A stretch of 64,000 nucleotides of DNA from contig CACMIH010000001.1 of the NCBI GenBank assembly GCA_902613755.1, forward strand, positions 1 to 64,000, written 5' to 3'. Both the position numbers and the translations under genes were made by a program. The DNA comes from an uncultured Pelagibacteraceae bacterium (GTDB taxonomy: Bacteria > Pseudomonadota > Alphaproteobacteria > Pelagibacterales > Pelagibacteraceae). The notes beneath the pieces were generated by a model. It made no database searches. It saw only the letters and a list, made by a program, of their open reading frames with translations, and had not been told where the DNA came from. Shown piece after piece: positions 20,145 to 30,256 of the stretch; within the stretch, counting starts at the first letter, position 1, and each line of letters starts with the position of its first letter.

Positions 20145-21352
20145 TTTCTACTTTAGAAAAAGAAATTACTTTTAGATTTTTAAAAGCCAGAAAAAAAGAT
20201 GGTTTTTTGAATGTTATATCAATTTTTTCTTTTATAGGCATAAGTCTTGGAGTTGCGGTTCTTATCATTGTAATGTCTGTCATGAATGGATTTAGAACTG
20301 AATTAATTGAAAAGATAGTTGGCTTTAATGCTCATGCAGTTGTCAAACCTTACGATAAACCTTTAGCTTCCTTGCCAGATAAAGATTTTGCTAAAGACGT
20401 TTTATCAAATGACGGTGAAGCAATTATTTTTCATAAAAATGGCACTAAAGGAGTTTTGCTAAAAGGTTATTTGGAAAAAGATTTTAAAGATCTGGAAATT
20501 TCGAATAATGATAGTTTTTTTGGTTCTAAAAATTTAAATGAAAATACAATTTCTATTGGTCGAGATTTAAGTAACATTTTAGGACTAGATATTGGAGATG
20601 AGATTTCAATTACTTCACCTTCTGGCGTTCAAACATTAGTTGGATCTTTACCAAAGCAAAATTTATTTCAAATAATATCAATATTTGAAAGTGGATTGTC
20701 AGAATATGATGAAAATATTGCGTATATAAATTTAAATACTTTAGAAGATTTTTTTGACAAAAATAAAATTGATAGATTTACCGAGTATTATTTTAAAGAT
20801 CCAAAAAATATTGAATATCATAAAGAAAATTTGATTAAATTATACCCTGATGCTTTTGTATATACATGGGCTGACATGAATAGCTCGTTATTTTCAGCAC
20901 TTAAGGTTGAGAGAAATGTAATGTTTATTATCTTATCTTTAATTATTATTGTAGCTGCATTTAATATAATTTCTGGTTTAACAATTTTAGTTAAAAACAA
21001 AACTCGAGATATTGCAATTTTAAAATCTATTGGAGTTTTAAATAAATCCATAGTTAAAATATTTTTTCTAGTTGGTGTATCAATTGGAACTTCAGCGACA
21101 ATTTTTGGAATATTTTTAGGTGTAACATTCTCAATTTATATAGAAAACATTAGACAATTTTTAAGCTCTACTTTTAATATTAGTTTATTTCCAGAGGAAA
21201 TATATTTTTTAAGCAAGATGCCCTCAGAAATAAATATTAATTCTATAGTAATTATAACAATCTGTTCAATATTAGTAACAATAGTAGTTTCTATATTTCC
21301 AGCGCTTAAAGCTGCAAATATGGATCCTATAAAATCACTGAAGTATGAATAA
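20141..21352 (+). CDS. lolC: Lipoprotein-releasing ABC transporter permease (LolC/LolE type)
   Basis: Inner-membrane subunit of the Lol exporter, which extracts outer-membrane lipoproteins and hands them to LolA. The 403-residue protein has one N-terminal helix (about 24-48), a large periplasmic domain and three C-terminal helices (from about 265) ending in FPALKAANMDPIKSLKYE, the usual FtsX/MacB-like order. The start is TTG at 20141 inside the proS stop (TTGA). A single permease gene serves here, where gamma-proteobacteria have separate lolC and lolE. Confidence 0.92.
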   Translation: MISTLEKEITFRFLKARKKDGFLNVISIFSFIGISLGVAVLIIVMSVMNGFRTELIEKIVGFNAHAVVKPYDKPLASLPDKDFAKDVLSNDGEAIIFHKNGTKGVLLKGYLEKDFKDLEISNNDSFFGSKNLNENTISIGRDLSNILGLDIGDEISITSPSGVQTLVGSLPKQNLFQIISIFESGLSEYDENIAYINLNTLEDFFDKNKIDRFTEYYFKDPKNIEYHKENLIKLYPDAFVYTWADMNSSLFSALKVERNVMFIILSLIIIVAAFNIISGLTILVKNKTRDIAILKSIGVLNKSIVKIFFLVGVSIGTSATIFGIFLGVTFSIYIENIRQFLSSTFNISLFPEEIYFLSKMPSEININSIVIITICSILVTIVVSIFPALKAANMDPIKSLKYE

Positions 21353-22022
21353 TTTTTTAGAATTAAATAATATACAAAAAAGTTTCATTACTGAAAAAAA
21401 AATAAATGTATTAAGAGGTTTATCTAGAAAATTTAGTTTAGGTAAAACTTACGCAATAATGGGACCCTCTGGATCTGGAAAATCAACTTTACTCAATTTA
21501 ATTTCATTAATTGATAAACCAACATCTGGCATCATTAAGTTTGATAATCATGAGATAAATTTCAGTCAAAATGAAAAAAATGATTTATTTAGATCTAAAA
21601 GAATTGGTATTGTTTACCAAGAAAATAATCTTCTTTCTGATTTTACAGCTTTAGAAAATGTTTATTTTGCTTCTTTATCTCTTAATAATGACAAAAATTT
21701 AGCATTATCAAAAGCTGAAAAATTATTAAGAAAAATTGGACTTTCAAACAGATTAAATCATTTTCCCTCACAACTTTCTGGAGGTGAAGCTCAAAGAGTT
21801 GCAATCGCAAGAGCGATTATCAATGATCCTCAAATTATTTTAGCTGATGAACCAACTGGTAGTTTAGACATGAATACAGCTAAAGATATTTTTAAACTTT
21901 TAAATAATCAAAAAAGATCAGACAGGATAATTATATTTGCAACTCATAATAGATTTTTTGCGAAAAAAGCAGATTATCTATTGGAGATGAGAGATGGTAG
22001 TATAAAATCATCTAATGTCTGA
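21345..22022 (+). CDS. lolD: Lipoprotein-releasing ABC transporter ATPase
   Basis: ATPase partner of the preceding permease, 225 residues. Walker A is GPSGSGKST (40-48), the signature is LSGGEAQRVAIARA and Walker B is IILADEPTGSLD. It overlaps the permease gene by eight bases and dnaE by eight. The short ATPase length and pairing with an FtsX-like permease fit LolD rather than an importer. Confidence 0.93.
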   Translation: MNNFLELNNIQKSFITEKKINVLRGLSRKFSLGKTYAIMGPSGSGKSTLLNLISLIDKPTSGIIKFDNHEINFSQNEKNDLFRSKRIGIVYQENNLLSDFTALENVYFASLSLNNDKNLALSKAEKLLRKIGLSNRLNHFPSQLSGGEAQRVAIARAIINDPQIILADEPTGSLDMNTAKDIFKLLNNQKRSDRIIIFATHNRFFAKKADYLLEMRDGSIKSSNV

Positions 22023-25000
22023 AACAATTAATCAAAATTTTAATCATCTAAAAGTCCATACTCAATATTCTATATGTGAAGGTGCAGCAAAAATTGATAA
22101 TCTTCAAGAGTATTCTAAAACAAATAAATTAAGATCATTAGGTCTATGTGACACAGAAAATTTATGTGGAGCATTAGAGTTCGCTGAAAAAATTTCTAAA
22201 TCAGGTACTCAACCAATTATTGGAACACAAATAAATTTTAAAATTGGAGATACAATAGGATTACTTCCTTTATTCGCTTTAAATGAAATTGGATATAAAA
22301 ACATAATAGATCTTTCATCTTCTTCTTATCTTAAAAATAATGCATTATCCAAACCAAATGTTGAATTTAAAGATTTATTAATTAAATCAGAAGGTGTTGC
22401 TATTTTTTCTGGAACTGTTTTTGGTTTATTTGGTAAATTATTTGATAAAGGAAAGTTCACTGACATTCAAAATCTTTATACCCAAATTAAACAATCTTTT
22501 AGCGACAGATTTTATATAGAAATTCAACGCCATAACGATCTGAATGAAGCTGGATTTGAAAAGTTTAATTTAAAACAATCCTTTGAATTAGAAATACCAA
22601 TTATTGCTACAAATGAAGTATTTTATTTAAGTAAAGACATGCATGAAGCACATGATGCTTTGATATGTATTGGAAATAAAACATATGTAAACGAAAAGAA
22701 TAGAATAAAGTTTACTGATCAACATTATTTAAAATCCAATTTTGAAATGTTAGAATTATTTGCTGATTTACCAGAGGCCTTAGAAAATAATTATAATTTT
22801 CCATTAAGATGTAATTTTAGACCTATGTCTTCAAATCCTATTTTACCAAATATTAGTAGTGATAATGATGGAAATGCAGATGAAATTTTAAAAAAAGATT
22901 CTTTAGAGGGATTAAAAATAAAATTTAATACTTTATTTGAAATTAAAATTGATAACTTAGAGAAAAATTCTACTTATTTAGAATATAAAAAAAGACTTGA
23001 TCATGAGCTTTCAATAATTATTGAAATGAAATACTCGAGTTATTTCTTGATAGTCTCAGATTATATTAAATGGGCAAAAAATAATGATATTCCCGTAGGA
23101 CCAGGTAGAGGATCTGGAGCTGGCTCATTAGTAGCGTGGTGTTTATCTATTACTGATGTTGACCCAATTAAATTTAACTTAATTTTTGAAAGATTTTTAA
23201 ATCCAGATAGAATTTCTATGCCAGATTTTGATATAGATTTTTGTGAGGAAAAAAGGGATCAAGTTTTTGAATATCTGACAAAAAAATATAAAGATAGTGT
23301 AGCTCACATTATTACTTTTGGTAAATTAAAAGCCAGAATGGTAATTAGAGATGTAGGCCGTGTCCTTGGTTTATCTTACGGCTTTGTAGATAGTATATCA
23401 AAAATGATACCTTTTGATCCATCTAGACCTCAAAATTTAACTCAATGTATTGCTGGAGAACCTAGATTACAAAAACTTATTAACGAAGATCCTAGAATTA
23501 AAAAATTAACAGATTTATCTTTAAAATTAGAAGGGCTGAATAGGAATGTAGCAACTCATGCTGCTGGCGTTGTAATTGCTGATAAAAATCTCACTGAAGT
23601 TGTTCCATTGTATAAAGATGCATCAGCTGATCTATTATTACCCTCAACTCAATTTGATATGTACTCAGCAGAAAATGCTGGTTTAGTAAAATTTGATTTC
23701 TTAGGCTTAAAAACACTTACAGTAATTAACAATACACAAAAACTTGTAAGAGAAAAAATTAAAGATTTTGACATAGAAAAAATTAGTTACGAAGATCAAA
23801 AAGTTTTTGATTTATTATCTTCTGGTAAAACTGTTGGATTGTTTCAAATTGAAAGTGCAGGGATGAGAGAGGCTTTAATTCAAATGAAGCCTAATCACAT
23901 TGAGGATATTATCGCATTAGTGGCCTTATATAGACCAGGTCCCATGAGCAATATTCCAACATATAATGACTGTAAACATGGAAAACAAAAACCTGATTAT
24001 TTACACCCACTTCTAGAAGACATTTTAAAGCCAACTTATGGAGTAATTATATATCAAGAACAGGTAATGCAAATCGCTCAAAAATTATCAGGATTTACAG
24101 CAGGGCAAGCAGATCTTTTAAGAAGAGCAATGGGTAAAAAGAAAAGAGCAGAACTTGAAAAACAGAAACAGGGATTTATTGCTGGTGCTGTTAAAAATGG
24201 AATAGCAAAAGATGTTGCTGCTGGAATTTTCTTAAAAATAGAACCATTTGCTGAATATGGTTTTAACAAAAGTCATGCTGCTGCATATGCAATTATTTCA
24301 TATCAAACAGCTTTTTTAAAAACATATTATCCTAAAGAATTTATTGCTGCTTCAATGACAATGGATATATCTAATCAAAATAAGTTAAGTGAGTTTTATG
24401 AAGAATTAAAAAGATTAAATGTTAGAATTGTTCGTCCAGATATTAATGAATGTTTTGCTGATTTTAGAACAATAAATGATAAATTTTATTATGCTTTAGG
24501 TGGTATTAAAGCTGTAGGCTACGAAGCAATATCAAATATCATCAAAGAAAGAAATTCAAATGGAAAATTTGATTCTATTCATGATTTTATAAATAGAGTA
24601 AATCCAAAAGATATTAACAAGCTTCAATTAGAAGGTCTAGTTAAAGCAGGTGCTTTTGATAATTTACATTTGAATAGACAAGCTATGTATGAATCAATTC
24701 CTAGTATAATTGCAAAAAGTAAAAATATATTTGATAATAAAACTGCTAATCAGATTGATTTATTTTCTGAGGATGAAAAGGAACAAGATAAACTATTAAT
24801 TAAAATTGAAGATTGGAAATTTGAGGAAAGATTGTCAAAAGAATTTGAGGCGGTAGGTTTTTTTATTTCAGATCATCCATTAAATCAATTTAAAGAAATT
24901 TATGACGATTATAAAATAAAAGATTATTCTAACTTTATTTCTAATGAAGATTTAAAAGATTCTAACATTGCTGCAACATTGTTAAAGGTTCAAGAAAGAA

Positions 25001-25431
25001 AAACAGCAAAAGGAAATTCCTATGCAGTATTAAAATTAACTGACCTATCAAGTGTATTTGAACTCTTTATTTTTTCAGATGTATTAGAATCAAATAGAGA
25101 AATTTTGAAAGAGGGTAGTTCTCTTATTTTGACATTATTTAAAAATATTTCTAATGATGAAAATAGGCTAACCAGAATTAATGTTCAAAAAATAGCCTCA
25201 CTTAAAGATTTGTTTAACAGTCCTATAAAAGAGGTTTTATTCGAAATTCAATCTGAGGAACAAATTGAAAAAATATCTACAATTTTAAAAGACAAGGGTA
25301 AAACAATCGTAAATATTAACCTTTTTACTGAGGACAATATTCATAAATTCAGATTAAAAAATACTCGTAAATTAGATAGAAAATCACTAAATCTACTCAG
25401 AAATCAAGAAATTCAAGCATTAATCAACTAA
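22015..25431 (+). CDS. dnaE: DNA polymerase III subunit alpha
   Basis: Replicative polymerase catalytic subunit, 1138 residues. An N-terminal PHP domain begins FNHLKVHTQYS. The palm domain has GPGRGSGAGSLVAW and catalytic Asp404 and Asp406 in PDFDIDF, with Asp561 in KFDFLGL as the likely third carboxylate. The fingers, beta-clamp-binding and OB-fold regions follow (OB region near LLKVQERKTAKGNSYAVLKL). The PHP metal residues look partly replaced (GLCDTENLCG where active forms have DHGN), so this domain is probably structural. It starts inside lolD, and 130 bases separate its end from rpsB. Confidence 0.97.
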   Translation: MSETINQNFNHLKVHTQYSICEGAAKIDNLQEYSKTNKLRSLGLCDTENLCGALEFAEKISKSGTQPIIGTQINFKIGDTIGLLPLFALNEIGYKNIIDLSSSSYLKNNALSKPNVEFKDLLIKSEGVAIFSGTVFGLFGKLFDKGKFTDIQNLYTQIKQSFSDRFYIEIQRHNDLNEAGFEKFNLKQSFELEIPIIATNEVFYLSKDMHEAHDALICIGNKTYVNEKNRIKFTDQHYLKSNFEMLELFADLPEALENNYNFPLRCNFRPMSSNPILPNISSDNDGNADEILKKDSLEGLKIKFNTLFEIKIDNLEKNSTYLEYKKRLDHELSIIIEMKYSSYFLIVSDYIKWAKNNDIPVGPGRGSGAGSLVAWCLSITDVDPIKFNLIFERFLNPDRISMPDFDIDFCEEKRDQVFEYLTKKYKDSVAHIITFGKLKARMVIRDVGRVLGLSYGFVDSISKMIPFDPSRPQNLTQCIAGEPRLQKLINEDPRIKKLTDLSLKLEGLNRNVATHAAGVVIADKNLTEVVPLYKDASADLLLPSTQFDMYSAENAGLVKFDFLGLKTLTVINNTQKLVREKIKDFDIEKISYEDQKVFDLLSSGKTVGLFQIESAGMREALIQMKPNHIEDIIALVALYRPGPMSNIPTYNDCKHGKQKPDYLHPLLEDILKPTYGVIIYQEQVMQIAQKLSGFTAGQADLLRRAMGKKKRAELEKQKQGFIAGAVKNGIAKDVAAGIFLKIEPFAEYGFNKSHAAAYAIISYQTAFLKTYYPKEFIAASMTMDISNQNKLSEFYEELKRLNVRIVRPDINECFADFRTINDKFYYALGGIKAVGYEAISNIIKERNSNGKFDSIHDFINRVNPKDINKLQLEGLVKAGAFDNLHLNRQAMYESIPSIIAKSKNIFDNKTANQIDLFSEDEKEQDKLLIKIEDWKFEERLSKEFEAVGFFISDHPLNQFKEIYDDYKIKDYSNFISNEDLKDSNIAATLLKVQERKTAKGNSYAVLKLTDLSSVFELFIFSDVLESNREILKEGSSLILTLFKNISNDENRLTRINVQKIASLKDLFNSPIKEVLFEIQSEEQIEKISTILKDKGKTIVNINLFTEDNIHKFRLKNTRKLDRKSLNLLRNQEIQALIN

Positions 25432-25490
25432 ATAATTGCTTGTTAATTTTGTTAAATATTTGTAAATACTCCATAAATTAAATTAACACG

Positions 25491-25557
25491 CACACAGTTG
25501 TTGGTTTTATACCTCCGGTCCTTTATTGGAAATTACTGTGGTGGCTTAACCGGGAAT
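25491..25557 (+). promoter_or_regulatory. Candidate pseudoknotted leader controlling rpsB-tsf
   Basis: Stem 1 pairs CACAGT (25493-25498) with ACTGTG (25535-25540), extended by CA (25491-25492) with TG (25542-25543) across one bulged G. Stem 2 pairs CCGGT (25515-25519) with ACCGG (25549-25553), plus a T-G pair outside it. The stem 2 5' strand lies in the loop of stem 1 and its 3' strand lies beyond stem 1, so the two cross as an H-type pseudoknot. A small GGT/ACC hairpin (25503-25513) fits between them. The stem 2 3' strand overlaps the only plausible ribosome-binding purines (GGGA, 25552-25555), six bases before the ATG. S2-dependent autoregulation of rpsB-tsf is known in E. coli, and I recall structured rpsB leaders being proposed in Pelagibacter-type genomes. 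The fold here is by eye. Confidence 0.65.
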
Positions 25558-25561
25558 AAAT

Positions 25562-26380
25562 ATGAAAATACCTAACGTTACAATTCAACAATTATTAGAA
25601 GCAGGAGTTCATCTTGGTCACAAAACATTAAGATGGAACCCAAAAATGAAAAAGTATATTTTTGGAAAAAGAGATTCTATTCATATTATAGATTTAACGC
25701 AAACTCTAGAATTAACAAAAGTAGCTTTAGAAAAAGTATATAATACTATAGCAAATAATGGAAAAATCTTATTTGTATCAACAAAAAAACAAGCATCCGA
25801 AGCTATAGCTGAAGTTGCCAAAGATACTGATCAATATTTTGTAAATTATAGATGGCTAGGAGGTATGCTCACTAATTGGGGCACAATTTCAAATTCGATT
25901 AAAAAATTAAAAAAGTTAGAAACTGATTTAACAGCAGAAAATAGAGGTTTTACTAAAAAAGAACTTTTAAAAATGAGCGTTAAAAAAGATAAACTTCAAA
26001 GATCTTTAGGGGGTATTGCTGAAATGAAAAAAGTTCCTGACTTAGTTTTTGTTATTGATACAAATTATGAATCACTAGCAATTGCTGAATCAGCTAAATT
26101 AGGAATTCCAATTATTGCAATTTTAGACAGTAACTCGAATCCCGACAATATTGATTATCCAATTCCAGGCAATGATGATGCAAGAAGAGCTATTGATCTT
26201 TATTGTAATTTAATTAGAGAAACAATTAATAGTGCCAAAAGTTCAGCAACTTCTATTGATTCAATAAAAGATAAAACTAAAGATATTAAAGAGGAAGATA
26301 AAACAAAAACTATTCAGGAATTAGATAGAGAAAAATTAGATAAAAAATTTTCCAAAGAAGACAAGGAGAAATTAAATTAA
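25562..26380 (+). CDS. rpsB: 30S ribosomal protein S2
   Basis: Small-subunit ribosomal protein, 272 residues. The family signatures are clear: [19 protein letters not shown] near the N-terminus, [14 protein letters not shown] and the [20 protein letters not shown] segment. The last 45 or so residues form a lysine/glutamate-rich tail beyond the usual 240-residue core. The leader with a possible pseudoknot lies immediately upstream. The stop overlaps tsf by one base (TAATG). Confidence 0.98.
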   Translation: MKIPNVTIQQLLEAGVHLGHKTLRWNPKMKKYIFGKRDSIHIIDLTQTLELTKVALEKVYNTIANNGKILFVSTKKQASEAIAEVAKDTDQYFVNYRWLGGMLTNWGTISNSIKKLKKLETDLTAENRGFTKKELLKMSVKKDKLQRSLGGIAEMKKVPDLVFVIDTNYESLAIAESAKLGIPIIAILDSNSNPDNIDYPIPGNDDARRAIDLYCNLIRETINSAKSSATSIDSIKDKTKDIKEEDKTKTIQELDREKLDKKFSKEDKEKLN

Positions 26381-27231
26381 TGAGTGATATAGAAAAGGTT
26401 AAAAAACTTAGAGAAGCAACCGGAGCTGGTTTTAAAGACTGTAACTTAGCTATTAAAGAATCTAATGGAGATTTAGATAAAGCAATTGAAATTTTAAGAG
26501 TTAAAGGAATTTCAAAAGCTTCAAAAAAAATGTCTAGAGACGCAAAGGAAGGAGTTGTTGTTGTTAGCGGAAATGACTCAAAAACTTCTGTGATAGAAGT
26601 AAATTGTGAAACTGATTTTGTTGCAAAAAATGATGATTTTATTTCTTTTGTTAAAGAATTAAGCGAATTAAATAATGAAAATAATTCTAATATTGAAGAA
26701 TTAAAAGCAGCAAAAATGAAAAATGGTCAAACAGTGGATGACAATTTAGTTGGCTTAATTGCGAAAATTGGTGAAAAAATTACAATAGGGAAAGCTAAAA
26801 CTATTCAAAATTCAGAAGGAGTAAATAATCATTACCTGCATACAGTTATAAAAGATAATGTAGCAAAATTAGCAGTTATGGTTTCATTAGATACTAAAGA
26901 TAATTCTGATACTGTTAAAACATTTAGCAAACAATTATCTATGCACATTGCAGCATCAAATCCATTAGCTTTAGAGTCAGGTTTGATTGATCAAGCAATA
27001 ATAGAAAAAGAACAAGAATTAGTTGCTGAGGAATTAAAAAATTCAGGAAAACCTGATGATATTGCAAAAAAAATTAGCTTAGGTAAAATGAATAAGTTCA
27101 AAGAAGAAAATGCTCTTTTAACGCAATCATGGGTAATGGAACCAAAGAAAAAAGTTCAAGATGTGTTAAAAGAACTTTCTATAGCAGATTTGAAAATAAA
27201 AGAGTTCTATAGAATAAAGATTGGAGAATAA
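26380..27231 (+). CDS. tsf: Elongation factor Ts
   Basis: Nucleotide-exchange factor for EF-Tu, 283 residues. The N-terminal UBA-like segment [20 protein letters not shown] and the [14 protein letters not shown] motif identify it. It is paired with rpsB as in nearly all bacteria, with a one-base overlap. The downstream neighbour is frr, not pyrH. Confidence 0.98.
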   Translation: MSDIEKVKKLREATGAGFKDCNLAIKESNGDLDKAIEILRVKGISKASKKMSRDAKEGVVVVSGNDSKTSVIEVNCETDFVAKNDDFISFVKELSELNNENNSNIEELKAAKMKNGQTVDDNLVGLIAKIGEKITIGKAKTIQNSEGVNNHYLHTVIKDNVAKLAVMVSLDTKDNSDTVKTFSKQLSMHIAASNPLALESGLIDQAIIEKEQELVAEELKNSGKPDDIAKKISLGKMNKFKEENALLTQSWVMEPKKKVQDVLKELSIADLKIKEFYRIKIGE

Positions 27232-27783
27232 ATGTTTGATGAAAAATCATACAGCCTTAAAATGGATAAAGCCATTGAGGTTTTCTCAAAAGAGTTATCA
27301 TCACTAAGAACTGGCCGAGCAAATGCTTCAATGTTAGATTTAATCAAAGTAGATGTTTATGGTCAACAAATGCCGATAAATCAAGTTGGAAGTATTACTA
27401 CGCCAGAGCCAAGAATGATAAACATACAAGTTTGGGATGCAAATAATGTTTCATTAGTAGATGCAGCAATACAAAAATCTGATCTGGGATTAAATCCTCA
27501 AATAGATGGTCAATTGATAAGATTACCTGTACCAGAATTAAATGAGGAAAGAAGAATAGAACTAAAAAAATTAATTAAATCAATTGGAGAAAAATGTAAG
27601 GTATCTATAAGAAATATAAGAAGAGAAGCAAATGAAGACCTTAAAAAACTTTTAAAATCAAAAGAAATTGGTGAAGACGAAGAAAAATCTAATGAAAAAA
27701 AAGTGCAGACAATAACAGACGATCACATAAAATCAGTAGATGAAAAAATCTCTTTAAAAGAAAAAGAAATAATGACTATATGA
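27232..27783 (+). CDS. frr: Ribosome recycling factor
   Basis: Splits post-termination ribosomes with EF-G, 183 residues, normal length. Conserved parts are ELSSLRTGRANASML, the PEPRMINIQVWD segment and the C-terminal helix VSIRNIRREANEDLKKL. It begins directly after the tsf stop (TAAATG) and overlaps uppS by four bases. Confidence 0.98.
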   Translation: MFDEKSYSLKMDKAIEVFSKELSSLRTGRANASMLDLIKVDVYGQQMPINQVGSITTPEPRMINIQVWDANNVSLVDAAIQKSDLGLNPQIDGQLIRLPVPELNEERRIELKKLIKSIGEKCKVSIRNIRREANEDLKKLLKSKEIGEDEEKSNEKKVQTITDDHIKSVDEKISLKEKEIMTI

Positions 27784-28454
27784 ACCCATTAAAACATGTA
27801 GCCATTATAATGGATGGTAATGGAAGGTGGGGTTTAAAATACAGAAATTCAAGAAATGAAGGTCATAGAGAAGGGATCAATACTCTTGAAAAAATAATAA
27901 AAGAGTCATTAAAAAATAATATAAAATTTTTAACATTATATGCTTTTTCGACTGAAAATTGGAAAAGGCCAAAAAATGAAATTTCATTTTTATTTAAGTT
28001 ATTAGAGAATTTTTTACAAACAAAGATTAAAGATCTTCATAATAAAAATATTAAATTAAAAATTATTGGAACAATAAATTTTTCAAAAAAAATAAATAGA
28101 TTATTGCAATCATCAGAAAAAATAACTTCTAAAAATAATAAATTACAAATTAACCTTGCATTAAATTATGGTTCAAAAGCAGAATTAATTAATGCTTTTA
28201 AGTTAATAAACAAAAATAAAGAAAAAATCACAGAAAAAAATTTAATCAGAAATTTGCAAACAAAAAATATTCCAGACCCAGATATTTTAATTAGAACAGG
28301 AAATACAAGAAGATTAAGTAACTTTTTATTATGGCAATTAGCTTATACTGAAATTTTTTTTGAAAAAAAATTGTGGCCAGAGTTTAATGAATCAGATTTT
28401 AGAAAAATTATTAATAATTACAAAAAAATTAAAAGAAACTATGGTAGCATCTGA
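27780..28454 (+). CDS. uppS: Undecaprenyl diphosphate synthase
   Basis: Cis-prenyltransferase that makes the C55 lipid carrier for peptidoglycan and polysaccharide synthesis, 224 residues. Catalytic Asp12 is in HVAIIMDGNGRWG. YAFSTENWKRP and the C-terminal PDILIRTGNTRRLSNFLLWQ with AYTEIFF are family signatures. It overlaps frr by four bases and cdsA by one. Confidence 0.96.
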   Translation: MNPLKHVAIIMDGNGRWGLKYRNSRNEGHREGINTLEKIIKESLKNNIKFLTLYAFSTENWKRPKNEISFLFKLLENFLQTKIKDLHNKNIKLKIIGTINFSKKINRLLQSSEKITSKNNKLQINLALNYGSKAELINAFKLINKNKEKITEKNLIRNLQTKNIPDPDILIRTGNTRRLSNFLLWQLAYTEIFFEKKLWPEFNESDFRKIINNYKKIKRNYGSI

Positions 28455-29089
28455 TGACATTGAATTTATTAAATAGAATTTTAACATCAATAATTTTGTT
28501 AATAATTTTATATATTTTTTTATTTTTTAATAAATTCTTGTGGCTGTATTTATTGATTTTAATATCCTTTATTTCATTTAATGAATTTAACACTTTAATA
28601 AAAAAAATTTATAAAAAGAAAATAAAAATTAGTAAATTTTATAATTTTTTATCATTAATTTATCTATTTTTTTTTATTTATGCTGCATATGATTATTACA
28701 AGTCTTTAAGTTTATTAATCATTTTATCTGTATGTATACTTTCAGATACCGGAGGTTATTTATTTGGCAAATCAATTGGAGGAAAAAAACTAACTAAAAT
28801 AAGCCCAAACAAAACAATATCAGGAAGTATTGGTTCATTTTTATGCTCATTATTTACAATAATTATTTTTGATAGTTTACAGCAAGATATTTTTGTATCA
28901 ATTTTTTTATGTTTATTTTTATCTTTAATATGTCAGCTGGGAGATTTATTTATTTCATATTATAAAAGAAAAGCTAAAGTTAAAGATACAGGTTCGTTTT
29001 TACCTGGTCATGGTGGTTTGCTAGATAGAATTGATGGATTTATTTTTGTTCTACCTATCGCATTCGTTTTAGAAAAATTATTTTTATAA
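28454..29089 (+). CDS. cdsA: Phosphatidate cytidylyltransferase
   Basis: Makes CDP-diacylglycerol from phosphatidic acid and CTP in the inner membrane. The 211-residue polytopic protein carries SDTGGYLFGKSIGGKKL and the C-terminal signature KAKVKDTGSFLPGHGGLLDRIDG. It is shorter than E. coli CdsA (about 285), having fewer N-terminal helices, but both active-site segments are intact. Confidence 0.95.
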   Translation: MTLNLLNRILTSIILLIILYIFLFFNKFLWLYLLILISFISFNEFNTLIKKIYKKKIKISKFYNFLSLIYLFFFIYAAYDYYKSLSLLIILSVCILSDTGGYLFGKSIGGKKLTKISPNKTISGSIGSFLCSLFTIIIFDSLQQDIFVSIFLCLFLSLICQLGDLFISYYKRKAKVKDTGSFLPGHGGLLDRIDGFIFVLPIAFVLEKLFL

Positions 29090-29091
29090 TA

Positions 29092-30255
29092 ATGAAAAAA
29101 AAAATTGCAATATTAGGATCTACTGGCTCTATTGGAAAAACTTTATTGAATATAATAAAAAAAGATACAAAAAATTATGAAATAGTTTTGTTAACAGCAA
29201 ACAAAAATTATAAGGAATTACTTAAACAGTCCAAATTGTTTAAGGTTAAAAATTTAATATTAACCAATAAAAAAAGTTTTGAAATTTTGAAAAAAAGAAA
29301 ATTAAATATAAATATTTATAATAATTTTAATTTGCTTAATAACATTTTTAAAAAAAAAATAGATTATGGTTTAAGTGCAATTACAGGTATAGAGGGATTA
29401 AAACCAACGATTAATTTAATTAAATATACTAGCAAAATTGCTATTGCTAACAAAGAGTCAATAATATGTGGTTGGTCATTAATTGAAAAGGAACTAAAAA
29501 AAAATAAAACTAATTTTATACCAGTTGACTCTGAACATTTTTCTTTATGGTATGGTCTGTCAGAAAATAAAATTAATAATATTGATAAAATTTATATCAC
29601 AGCCTCAGGTGGCCCTTTGCTCTCAACACCATTATCTAAATTAAAAAACATAAGTATCAAAAAGGCTCTAAATCATCCAAATTGGACAATGGGTAAGAAA
29701 ATTTCAATCGATTCTGCTACAATGATAAACAAAATTTATGAGGTTATTGAAGCGAAAAATATTTTTAATTTACCTTATAAAAAGATAAATATTTTAATAC
29801 ACCCAAAATCCTATATTCATGCAATCATTAAGTTTAACAATGGTATGATAAAAATTATAGCACATGATACTACAATGCGAATACCTATACATAATACATT
29901 ATTTAATAAATCAGAAAAAAAAATATTTTCAAAAAATATTAATTTGAAAATATTAAATAATCTAAATTTTCAAAAAATATCTCCACAAAGATATCCAATC
30001 TTTAATTTATTAAATTATTTACCGAACAAAAGTTCTTTGTACGAAACAGTAATTGTTTCCGCCAATGATACTTTAGTTGATCTTTTTTTGAAAAAAAAAA
30101 TTAAATTTAATGAAATAAATGAAAGATTATTTAAATTAATAAAAAATAAAGAATTTATTAAATATAAAAAAATTAAACCAAAACAATTAGATCAAATTCA
30201 TAATTTACATAATTATGTTCGTTTAAAAACTATAGAAAAAGTGTATAAATCTTAA
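29092..30255 (+). CDS. dxr: 1-deoxy-D-xylulose-5-phosphate reductoisomerase
   Basis: Second step of the MEP isoprenoid pathway, NADPH-dependent, 387 residues. The NADPH loop is GSTGSIGKT (about 9-17). Substrate and metal residues lie in ANKESIICGW, VDSEHFSLWYG and ASGGPLL, and HPNWTMGKKISIDSATMINK forms the lid and active site. It starts two bases after cdsA, and its product ultimately feeds UppS. The next gene is bamA, one base away; rseP, usually between them, is missing. Confidence 0.97.
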   Translation: MKKKIAILGSTGSIGKTLLNIIKKDTKNYEIVLLTANKNYKELLKQSKLFKVKNLILTNKKSFEILKKRKLNINIYNNFNLLNNIFKKKIDYGLSAITGIEGLKPTINLIKYTSKIAIANKESIICGWSLIEKELKKNKTNFIPVDSEHFSLWYGLSENKINNIDKIYITASGGPLLSTPLSKLKNISIKKALNHPNWTMGKKISIDSATMINKIYEVIEAKNIFNLPYKKINILIHPKSYIHAIIKFNNGMIKIIAHDTTMRIPIHNTLFNKSEKKIFSKNINLKILNNLNFQKISPQRYPIFNLLNYLPNKSSLYETVIVSANDTLVDLFLKKKIKFNEINERLFKLIKNKEFIKYKKIKPKQLDQIHNLHNYVRLKTIEKVYKS

Positions 30256-30256
30256 A

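Noticed and set aside
25440-25488. Possible -35/-10 pairs upstream of the rpsB leader
   Set aside because: Several weak TTGTTA/TTGTAA combinations exist, but none has a convincing -10 at the right spacing, so no promoter is called.
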